This document shows, in pieces, positions 1 through 8,302 of a stretch of 23,978 nucleotides of DNA (positions are counted from its first letter, which is position 1; each line of letters starts with the position of its first letter). The position numbers and the translations under genes are program-made. Source of the stretch: Chara braunii (taxonomy: Eukaryota > Streptophyta > Charophyceae > Charales > Characeae); NCBI GenBank assembly GCA_003427395.1, contig BFEA01000017.1, positions 1,257,442-1,281,419 on the forward strand. Reading direction: 5' to 3'. Below the pieces are notes generated by a model, which saw only the letters and a list, made by a program, of their open reading frames with translations, made no database searches and had not been told where the DNA came from.

Positions 1-36
<36 letters not shown>

Positions 37-147
37 ACCTAGTAGGAACAATTAGGAGTGATGATACGAGCAAACACTCCTACTTGCCCTACCGGAGACT
101 CCAATCTATTGGTGGGGAGTGGCACCTGCTGGAAATCGGGTCCAGCC
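1..147 (-). repeat. A-tailed dispersed repeat, copy 1 (SINE or LINE 3' tail)
   Basis: On the minus strand this element ends in a run of 32 A, seen as T at bases 1-32. Its core at about 99-147 reads, on the plus strand, ctattggtggggag, then cacctgctggaaa, then gggtccagc. The same core occurs at 6015-6068 (same orientation) and 13924-13980 (opposite orientation). The stretch between core and tail also aligns with the 13980-14046 copy: both contain gctcgtatca followed by cac and cct. An internal segment ending in a 3' oligo-A is the structure expected of a retroposed SINE or a 5'-truncated LINE. The family name is not recognised, and the 5' end (right-hand limit) is approximate. Confidence 0.7.
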
Positions 148-1184
148 ATTTTGTCAAAGACTGCACTCAGTCTGGCTGTGGCTCTGAGGTAGTTGGTTTT
201 GGGGGACCCCATAGTTTCCTTTTTTTGAGGTTAAACTTTGCTATAGAGTGGTACTCCTGTCAATGTATGGTCGGCGATTGGTCGCCAGACTCGGCAGGGT
301 CGGCGCACATGCACACCACCGCTGCTGAAGCTCCATTCCTTTTTTCAACATTTGTAGTTTGTAAGCTGAATTAACAACAGCTACCCAACCGGGCCTTTAT
401 GGGTGGGGGTGTCCCCTTCTCAGCCTGCTGCAAATGTATCCAGCCTCTCATAGAAAGACGTAGAGTGCTGACATCACCCCACCAACAAATCCAAGATAAA
501 GCAAATTAATCCACACAGCATTGATTACTCCTTTTTACAGAGGGATTCATTGTGGATTATCAGAGATTCACTACTTCCAGCAGATTGTCAGCAGCCTTTC
601 ATGTTCCCCACCATACCACCAAGTTGAACCTTACTCGAGGAAGACTCACTACTATAGCCGCACTATTTTGATGCTATGCTCTAGACGTCACATCAATCCC
701 TTTGAAATTCCTATTTGTGCCGTGACAGGCTGATGTCTCTGAGGCAAGCGCCCCTGACACAACTGTACTCTTGGCGACTGACTATGCTTACTTGGCCAGG
801 TTGATTTTTCTTTCGCTAAAAAATCCTCACTCGTATCCTTTCGGGGGTGTCCTCTGTTGGGAAAGGATGTGACCCACACAGCATTGATTTCCCTCAACCA
901 GACTGAGCAGTTGTGAGGTAGAAGGTCTGTAGCATGTAGTACTCTCGGGCACCACATGCTGTTTCAATGATGTAGTAACGCTGTGAAAGTAAAACCTCTG
1001 CTACATTATTTTCTGAGTTATCACTCAATTACTAGAGGAGGACTTGCTGTTGAGAATTAATATAAAAAAAAACAAGAAACAAAACACAAGGATTTAATAA
1101 TTTGATTCATTGGCAATGCTAGCCCTTAAATTCCCAATTCCCCACCAAGCTTCCTCAGCCTTCCTGTGACCTTAAGTCCGGCGA
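148..1184. other. Intergenic sequence without a supportable gene
   Basis: Open frames here are short (under 100 codons), overlap on both strands and show no recognisable protein features. The 16-base string ccacacagcattgatt occurs twice (about 511 and 873), but its flanks do not align well enough to call a repeat family. Nothing else is supportable. Confidence 0.5.
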
Positions 1185-1333
1185 GGCTTACTGCTACTGT
1201 CTTCACCTGAATAGAACGCCTGCCGCGGTCATTATAGCTGTAATTGGGGCAACTTTCCGTCTAGTAGATAAGGTGATACGGCGATAATGACAGGGCGTTC
1301 TCTTCGGGTGAAGACGGTAGTAGACAGTAACCA
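1185..1333. repeat. Imperfect long foldback (about 50-bp arms, 48-bp loop)
   Basis: The left arm (1185-1235) and right arm (1284-1333) are imperfect reverse complements. Matching blocks include ggcttactg with cagtaacc, gtcttcacc with ggtgaagac, gaacgcc with ggcgttc, and gtcattat with ataatgac. The left arm carries about five extra bases (ccgcg, 1223-1227). Transcribed, this would form a long stem-loop. It could be a foldback or MITE-type repeat, or a hairpin RNA precursor. There is no evidence of expression, and terminal features of a DNA transposon are not clear. Confidence 0.65.
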
Positions 1334-2239
1334 GTTTCCATACTATTAGATGGTTTGCGATTCAAAACGCAACCCTCCGGTCATCTAGCAGGTGAGGCTA
1401 CCCACCAATGTACCGGAGCACCGGGGCTAGAGAATACTATGGGAGGATGCCCGTAACCCCCCCCCCCTTAGTAGACTACTAGACTCGGCCCGGATTTTCC
1501 AGAATAGAAGAAACAAAACACTCCCTTCATTCATGCCATCTCCATAGGGTCATACACCAGACACCGTAAGGACACCATCGCTGAAGACGATGTGTCGCCT
1601 TACTACTGCCTCAGTAGCGTTACCCTAGACCGAGCGTCGTTGTATTCCTTAGGTCAGGAGCTTAGCAGGGAAGTACAGTGTACTTCCGCTACGGTTCATC
1701 CCTGGTCTGCAAATACTGATGTGCACATCTTGTCCTTGGGAGTGCATATGCATCTCTTGTGGCGGCACCGTGAGAAGAGCTGCCTGAAGAAGGGCTTGGT
1801 TGCAGCTTGCGTTGCGAACTGTCGTGTTGAAATTTAAAGGTCATGCATGCCTGATTGCAGCTTTCATCCTCTGACTCGGATGTCTACGGCATAAGGAGGG
1901 TGCCCATTATGGAGAAACAGGGCCTTTGTTTCGCTCCTGCTTGGTCAGGCGCTCGCAAGACTCACCAGCCTTAGCTTGAAAGCCGTGGATGATATGACCC
2001 ACATGCCATTGATTGCTGTGTTTCCTTTTGAGTGCCTGCGCAAGTGTTGTTCTTTCGGAATATTAATGCGACGACGCTGACCGAGTCTTGAGCTTCTGTT
2101 TGACCAGGGTATCTGTGTGCTAGGACTTGTAATTGTGGTGTGATCATGCTTCGATTACCACCACATTGTCAGTTGTTTTGGTCTTAAAGTTTTGCCTCTG
2201 TTCTTCAAATTCAGCTAATCTACTTCGCCCAATGGCATT
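1334..2239. other. Intergenic sequence without a supportable gene
   Basis: The longest open frame (about 80 codons near 1592-1837) shows no domain or compositional sign of coding. The stretch contains a run of ten C at about 1458-1467 and a perfect 9-1-9 inverted repeat at 1669-1687 (ggaagtaca, g, tgtacttcc). No gene is recognised. Confidence 0.5.
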
Positions 2240-2507
2240 GCGCAAAGATGCCAATTTTAGTCATTGCATCTCAGTCCTTCAGATTCCCTGATTTCATTCG
2301 TCACAATGTAAAACTTTGACTTACAGGTGCCAGTTTTGGCTAGGGACCATGCCGCCGTTGGTCTTTGCATCTCAGTCTTTCAGATTCCCCCTGATTTCTT
2401 TGGGCAGTTCTGGCTAAGGACCATGCACTGCCAGTCGGTCTTTTCATCTCTGTCCTTCCATAAAATCCGCACAATTCCAAAGCTTCAAGATGCCAGTTTT
2501 GGCTAAG

Positions 2508-2760
2508 GACTACGCAGTTAGTCTTTGGCTAAGGAACAATGCATGGACTTAGTCTTTGGCGAAGGAAGGACTACGCAGTTAGTCTTTGGCTAAGGAACAN
2601 GAACAATGCATGGACTTAGTCTTTGGCGAAGGAAGGACTACGCAGTTAGTCTTTGGCTAAGGAACAATGCATGGACTTAGTCTTTGGCGAAGGAACAATG
2701 CATGGACTTAGTCTTTGGCGAAGGAACAATGCATGGACTAAGTCTTTGGCTATGGAACAA
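2508..2760. repeat. Higher-order 60-bp and 31-bp tandem sub-repeats
   Basis: The block starting ggactacgcagttagtc begins at 2508, 2568 and 2635. The last step is seven bases longer because gaaca is repeated around the N at 2600. After this the array switches to a 31-bp period: catggactta starts at 2670 and 2701, and its variant catggactaa at 2732. This is a minisatellite nested in the larger array. The N and the seven-base insertion mark a place where the assembly was uncertain. Confidence 0.8.
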
Positions 2761-2780
2761 TGCATTGTTCCTTAGCCAAA
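2745..2780. repeat. 36-bp near-perfect palindrome
   Basis: The stretch reads tttggctatggaacaatg, then its reverse complement with a single mismatched pair (tatgg against cttag). It is centred on the atgcat at 2760-2765. It lies where the tandem array turns from forward to inverted orientation, so it may mark an inversion or a head-to-head junction of array units. Confidence 0.85.
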
Positions 2781-2822
2781 ACAATGCATGCAGTTAGTCT
2801 TTGGCTAACTTAAAGGAACAAT

Positions 2823-2886
2823 GCATGCACTTAGTCTTTGGCTAAGGAACAATGCATTGCTCCTTAGACAAAGACTAAGTGCATGC
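2823..2886. repeat. 64-bp near-perfect palindrome
   Basis: Reading inward from both ends, the sequence starts gcatgcacttagtctttg and the other strand gives the same. Only two of 32 base pairs mismatch, and there is no loop: the centre is atgcat at 2852-2857. The arms are built from the 31-bp array unit, one copy forward and one inverted. Such cruciform-capable inversions within satellite arrays are unstable, so the local assembly deserves checking. Confidence 0.9.
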
Positions 2887-3400
2887 AGTTAGTCTTTTCC
2901 TATGGAACAATGCATGCAGTTAGTCTTTCTTTACATCTCATTCGCTCGAATTCCACGAATATCTTTCCACACAAGGCAAAAACTTCAAGGTGCCAGTCTT
3001 GGCTAAGGACCTTGGCACCATGCAGTTGGTCTTTGCATTTGAGTCCTTCAAATTTCGTCAACTATCTTTCCGCACAATGCACAAAGGTGCCAGTTTTTTG
3101 GCCTAGGAACATGTGGCTCGTTTGGTCTTTGCCTCTCAGTCTTTCAGATTCCACAATTTTTCACCCCCACAATGCTAAAAGGTGCGGCCACTTTTGGGCT
3201 CACTGGAGGAACCTTCACACTGGCAACGATTCCCTTTCACGGAACCTTAGGGCTTTTAAAACAATTGCCTGGAACCCTGTACTGAATCCAGCTCAGGGTG
3301 TAAGGTTGGTATCAGTCCGAGAGTGCCCCGATTGTCACACAGCAGTGTGGAAACTAGACTAAACTTACAGCTCAGCCTGGCTCCTTCATTCTCTTCTCAC

Positions 3401-3498
3401 AGCTGAAGACTCTGAAAGAAAAACTTAGTCTACCTTGAAAATTGAGAACTTGTGGAAGTAGTTTTTCTTCGAGAGTCTTTCTTCAGCTGCAGCTGAAG
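3401..3498. repeat. Foldback with adjoining 18-bp perfect palindrome
   Basis: The left arm at 3401-3425 starts agctgaagactctgaaag. The right arm at 3460-3488 is its reverse complement apart from a four-base insertion and small mismatches. The loop is about 34 bases. The right arm runs directly into cttcagctgcagctgaag (3481-3498), a perfect 18-bp palindrome, after which a third partial copy of the arm follows (aagactcctgaaa). This looks like a small inverted-repeat cluster, function unknown. Confidence 0.65.
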
Positions 3499-4260
3499 AC
3501 TCCTGAAAACGGCTTTTCGTATAATATACCCTTAAGTTAGGCATTCCACTTGAATAGTCAAGAATCCGATGGTGTGCAAAATTGCAAATAAGTGCAATGC
3601 AAATGAGTGTTTGAGCTTCGAACTACGACTGCTTAAGCACGTAGGGTTTGGCAGCTTTGGCTCCTTCCTCCCTCATCTAGCGACCCTCTCATCAGTCGAG
3701 GGAGGGGTTGGCCTTGACACCTGCGGGACCTTCCCACGGGGCCCCAGGGACCTTCCCTCTGTTCCCACTTGCAGCAGCGAAAGCCAAACCATTGGACCAA
3801 TGCTGGCTCTTTAGTTCGCAATGGCTGCCAGGCTGCATTGAAGATGTATGGATATGCATCCCTTAAACCACCAGTACCTTTCCCCGCTTGAGAATCAGAG
3901 TCGGGCAAGGTAACACAGTGGCCAGGCGGGATCGGGCCAACGTTGATAAATTGAATCGGCCGCCCGTTTTCCATTTAAATTTGGCCCTTTTCGTCTGCCC
4001 GCAGCCGACATATGCCAATGGTCCTGGTGTTACAAATGACTGACAAATTGACAAATTGATCAACTGCCACTGGGTCACCTGTGCATTTATTCTGCTTCCA
4101 GAGGGGTGTTTTGCAAAGGTGGCCTGATGATGGACATCCTGTTCATTCGATTCAGAACCCAACAAGTATACTCATGACATTGAGGAAACACACTCATAGC
4201 ATGCGTATGGCCAACAGGCAAGGTAAACAATTTAAGAGAAGCAGAAAACGAGGCACAGTA

Positions 4261-4262
<2 letters not shown>
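3499..4262. other. Intergenic sequence without a supportable gene
   Basis: Open frames on both strands overlap one another (for example 81 to 113 codons around 3569-3974) and none resembles a known family. The stretch is of mixed composition with no repeat seen. No gene is called. Confidence 0.45.

Positions 4263-4321
<59 letters not shown>
4263..4321. repeat. (GA)n microsatellite, about 29 units
   Basis: An uninterrupted GA dinucleotide run is visible. It creates apparent open frames rich in Arg-Glu on the plus strand and Ser-Leu on the minus strand, which are artefacts of the repeat. Confidence 0.97.
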
Positions 4322-4323
<2 letters not shown>

Positions 4324-5854
4324 AAGGCGGAGATAGTGAAATGGAGAAGGATACGAGACATACACAAAAGGCCATGGAGATGTACAGGCGAAAGTAATTA
4401 TGGCACTTAATCGAAATCCGAAGGAGACAAAACGGAAAGTGTCATTGTTGTGGTCCCCAGTCACCCACTGCATGTTGCTACATGGTATACCCTGCTTGTA
4501 CGCTGTTGATGAGCAGACCATACTTTGAATCCTGATGGAATCAGAATCGGGATGAATAAGTGAATCTGAATTACCTAGCGGAGAGGAGGGGGTGGGGGGA
4601 AATCAGTTTGATCAACTTTGATGGTGATGATACCTCAAGGCCATTGCCCTTCTGTTGACGGACCAAAAAAAAAAAAAAAAAAAAAAAAAAAAGAAGCAGA
4701 CAGGCAGGTAATATGCTAGCAGAAAACAACTGGGAAAGAATCTGGGAAAAAAAAAAAAAAAAAAAAAAAGAAACAGACAAAGAATCAGTAAGGCATGGGC
4801 ACAGTTAAAATTAAGTCGGGGAAAAAGAATAAAAAAATAATACAGTCAGGAAGGTCCTAGCCTCTTCCGCTCAGCGTAAAGCACCCTGATAATGAATGCA
4901 TGAAAGCGAGCTTATAGTCATAATGAGGGTGCATTGCACTCGGGAGAAGATGGTACTTTGAGAAGTATCAGACGCTTACAATTGAGAATTCAAATAAAAT
5001 AATGTAGACGTTGTTTAGATGCATCCAGGCAGGTCTTTGTGTGATTTTTTTATTTTTTTTTACTTATCCTCTGGCAGAGGACATGCAGGTCTTCTCTGCA
5101 CTGTTTTAATTCTAGCTGGGCCTGTGTGAGAAGTTCAGCTACTGTGCTGGCAGAAACTGAGTCTCGTTATTTCAAATGAAAATATTGCTGTTTTGTTTCA
5201 CGGCCTCCAGAATTTACCCATAGTAATTGCTGAAAATGGGCAAGTGTCAAAATANAACTGCACTTGCTCTGCCACTGGCAAGGTGGACGACCTTTTCAAA
5301 GGTGTGAAAAGTGGAAACATTGTGATCAAACCTTNTGANCACTAATGGANGACAAAGTGTGGAAACAGTTGCGCATTCAATGCTTAGAGAAGCAACAGCA
5401 CAACCGTCCAATTAAATAGTAAAAACAATTTACTAGAATTCGCTCGGTTGTAGGCAATTCTGTACTATCCCGCCACTAGCAGTAGTTTTTTATCATAGGA
5501 TGGGCATACCTTTGTCCCGCTGTTGGATCTAAAACAGTTTTAGGGGCACGCTCGCACCTAGGAACCGTAAGAACACGCACTCTGCCCACAGGTATATACA
5601 TGGCTCGCACGACGCACTGGACCTCATGGTTTCGTAGTGTGATTTGGTAAGTAACTTGCTGTAGCACTACAACAGTTACTGGTACGAGGCTGACGGTTTC
5701 GCTCTCAGAGCTCTTCACGCCAGTGACGCCACAACCGAGCACGTTTGTGACAGTTGCGTCTTCCGCTGCCGACGCCTAAGGTTCTTTGCTGCCATGTCCA
5801 GTACAGCTTGCTTTTGATCAAGTACAAAACTCACCACGCCAGACATCCCCCGCC
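4322..5854. other. Intergenic sequence with two oligo-A runs
   Basis: Two A runs occur at 4665-4692 (28 A) and 4747-4769 (23 A), each followed by a similar purine-rich string (gaagcagacag and gaaacagacaa). The pair may come from an A-rich duplication of about 80 bp or from two retroposed tails. Isolated Ns lie at 5255 and 5334-5350. A minus-strand frame of about 97 codons (5476-5766) is open but unrecognised. No gene is called. Confidence 0.5.
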
Positions 5855-5960
5855 CTACACCCTCTTACTCCTTACCGTACCCTAACCCCCTTACCCATTA
5901 CCCCTTACCCCTTTACCCCTTACCCCTTACCCCGTATCCCTTACGCCTTTACCCTGTACC
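5855..5960. repeat. Degenerate C-rich minisatellite (CCCCTTA-like)
   Basis: Repeated ccccttaccc units with small variations (cccattacc, cctttaccc, ccgtatccc) fill about 100 bp, giving a strongly strand-asymmetric C-rich tract. The unit resembles a telomere-type motif (TAAGGGG on the other strand) but is degenerate and does not match the canonical plant TTTAGGG or animal TTAGGG. It ends just before the poly-T of the next repeat copy. Confidence 0.75.
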
Positions 5961-5973
5961 ATCTCACCACTCA

Positions 5974-5976
<3 letters not shown>

Positions 5977-6009
<33 letters not shown>

Positions 6010-6072
6010 TGAAACAGCTCCATCTATTGGTGGGGAGCAACACCTGCTGGAAACCGGGTCCAGCGTCCCATA
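5977..6072 (-). repeat. A-tailed dispersed repeat, copy 2
   Basis: The element is in minus orientation with a 30-base tail (T at 5977-6006). The core (6015-6072) reads gctccatctattggtgggg, then agcaacacctgctggaaacc, then gggtccagcgtcccata. Compared with copies 1 and 3, the 60-70 bp between core and tail is missing, so this copy has a different or deleted 3' end. A second, shorter echo of its right end (aaccgagcccagcgtcccata) follows 57 bp downstream at about 6108-6128. Confidence 0.75.
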
Positions 6073-6193
6073 GATACAACCATTACCGCACAAATTGGCA
6101 TAAACTGGGAACCGAGCCCAGCGTCCCATAACGAATGCATTCAGAAGATTCATCGTTAGAAACCTACAATCTCAGCCACCCGCCCCCACCATT

Positions 6194-8132
6194 ATGGATC
6201 TGGGGTCGGAGCCAGATACAAGAAGCTCCCCATTAAACCTCAGTTCTCATGAAGGTACCACAGTCCTGGCCCTCGAAGCACCTGCAAAGAACACTCCTTC
6301 TCCACAACTGATTCAGGGCAATGCGGAGATGGGCAGCCACCCTCACAACAACGGCGCCCAACAGATGCAAAATGAGAGGCGGTCTCCTCCCCCACAGCAA
6401 GGGCAGCTGGTCAGCTCCACGACAATACCGACGTTGGCAGGCAATGAGACACCAGTGAGAGTAATGACAGGGTATGTGGAATACTGGTTAGCCAAAATTA
6501 AGGAGGTAGGTGAAAGTCCAGGCACAGGCCCTGGCACAAGCACAGAAGGCTCTTAGGTACAGGGAGCAGCAGCAGACTCTAATTACTGCACAATCCACAC
6601 ACATGGCACTGACCGAAAACGAGCCCCACCTGCAGCTGGACCACCAAGGAGACACCATTGTTGTGCCTGAAGACAACAACACATACCAACAGAAATTTCA
6701 ACCAAGCGAGATGTCAGGGGGCCCTTGCAGCACATCCACATACACAGAACGGGGTCCAAACAACCTGCAACAGACAGACCTTGGCCCGGAGACCATCGAC
6801 CACGCACGGGATGTCCCCGGACGAACAGACCACGGCAACGAGAAGAAGGCGAAACAAAATAGCCGGCCAAAGCAGAGGTCTAATATGACCCGTACAAGGG
6901 TAAGGACACAACTCAAGGAATTGACAGACTGGGTGCTCTTAAAAATGCTGTCTCCTGATTCCATCTCCCTGCACGACAGGATCTCCCCCACTCATTGGGA
7001 AAGAATCAGGAAACTCATCTTAAAAAATGAAAACCTCCGATGCACAGTAAATTCCTGTGCATCACCTGACGAGGTTGACTGGAAATTGGTGGCCCGGTCT
7101 ATCATCCACATTACCCAAACTATTATCGACCGTCTCTGGTCAGAACAGCACCCACTCCCGACCTCACAGGAGCTGGCCCTTACCCGAAGACAGGGAGGAG
7201 AGACCACCTTCTTGGTAGAAGGCCAACAATGGCCGGAGATCCTCATCCAAGAGATGGCGGCAGTTCTGCATGCNGANCACAACCAAAAGGCACTGACCAC
7301 AACACAGNNAACATGNGAAGACNATATCCCTCCCCACTTGCTCAGATCNGTGCTGCATATCGCTCCAGCACAGACCGCGGAGAAGGNGATCTCCCTNATC
7401 TCCGACTCAGAAGCGGACTCCTCCTCTGNATCAGCCTTGCACGATTCTGATGACCAAGATGANCAGGACGACCCAGAGGACCCAGACACAGATACAGAGT
7501 CNGAAACAGAACCTCAACCCGAAACTCAACTCTCGCTGCGAACTACACAATCTTTAACAAAACCCTCCACTAGGGGGAAGCTGAGGGATCTCATCAGACC
7601 TTCCGACTCTAATCTGGCAGCACGAGCATATGACCCCNTTCAAGGTCTNCTGCTCATACCAATNACAAGAGANTCCCNAAGTCATACATGGCAACTGGGC
7701 TTGCGCATCANNGGATACCTTGCAGACTTCAACTCTCACAAATCAAAGGNCATAAANGAGTACGTNGGCCTGACGATTNAAGGATGGCAAGGGGACTTCG
7801 GGAAAACAGAATCCCTGAGAATGATTGCAACCCGCCTCAGGGACAACAAGGACATTGGAGTACAGGGAGTCTCACTCCCACGAGACCACCCCTTCCCGAG
7901 AGGCATTGTCCCCGCAGTGATAATTTTTGACTACAATCGCCCTCACAATAGGAACTCAACACTACAATGGTTCACAGAAGACCAGCTAGCAAATCTGTCC
8001 ACAACCAGACTCAGATCTAATCCTGCTTGGAGGCTAACCCAAATCCACATCTTTCTCCAGGCAATATTAGAAAATGGCTTCCTTGATGCTTCTAATGCCT
8101 GGGAGGACCCCCCCTTCCTCAACAGGCTGTGA
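6194..8132 (+). pseudogene. LINE ORF1 (putative nucleic-acid-binding protein), frameshifted
   Basis: The first ATG of the element opens 120 codons (6194-6556) rich in Pro, Gln and Asn. The frame then has to shift by one base near 6500-6512, after YWLAKIKE, to enter a 540-codon frame ending at 8132. The second part begins with a Gln/Ala-rich segment likely to be helical or coiled-coil, then a basic stretch (KKAKQN, RPKQRS), a middle domain with Trp residues, and a very acidic Ser/Asp/Glu segment near codons 310-355. It ends in a globular-looking part (GWQGDFGKTES, FDYNRPHN). I see no CCHC knuckle and cannot assign an RRM with confidence. By position it should be the RNA-binding chaperone that packages LINE RNA. 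Several Ns (7274-7779) obscure residues. The frameshift makes this copy defective. Confidence 0.75.
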
Positions 8133-8302
8133 ACAGACAGAGAACCAGCCACACGAAAGGACAAATTTAATCATAGCTACATCAGATGGATAGGCAAACA
8201 CCACAGAATAGGCAGGATACTGACCCAAGGGAGCATCCACCGCCCTCCCCCCTCCCCCAACCTCTGCTCCGATCCCCGCCCGAACATTCGTCGTCATCAT
8301 AA
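8133..8302 (+). other. LINE inter-ORF spacer, proline-rich reading frame beyond
   Basis: The stretch between the ORF1 stop and the last stop in the ORF2 frame (TAA 8300-8302) is CA- and C-rich. The ORF2 frame is open from 8303 and first encodes a Pro/Gln-rich stretch before the endonuclease. No ATG occurs in this frame before the endonuclease motif, so the start codon is either lost by mutation or ORF2 is reached by another route. Confidence 0.55.

Larger units (their letters stand above)
2240..3190. repeat. Complex satellite-like tandem array
   Basis: Degenerate monomers of roughly 80-160 bp recur. Each has the order tgccagttttggctaagga, then ccatgcagttggtctttgc, then atctcagtccttcagattcc, then an AC-rich linker. 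Clear monomer starts lie near 2248, 2328, 2490, 2990 and 3088. The middle of the array (2508-2900) is occupied by expanded short sub-repeats of the ctttggctaaggaacaatgc segment. The 159-codon open frame across 2883-3362 follows the repeats and is not treated as a gene. Confidence 0.8.

Noticed and set aside
2508-2900. CRISPR-like array
   Set aside because: Repeats are contiguous or degenerate with no unique spacers of constant length, and the setting is eukaryotic.
2883-3362. 159-codon open frame on the plus strand
   Set aside because: It follows the tandem array and its residues repeat with the array units. There is no domain and no codon bias of its own.
4087-4521. Overlapping frames with long Ser-Leu or Arg-Glu runs
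   Set aside because: They are produced by the GA microsatellite.
5476-5766. Minus-strand frame of about 97 codons with a beta-strand-like residue pattern
   Set aside because: It starts and ends at stops without a clear start context, has no known family and no coding neighbour. It is not strong enough to call a gene, though worth a profile search.
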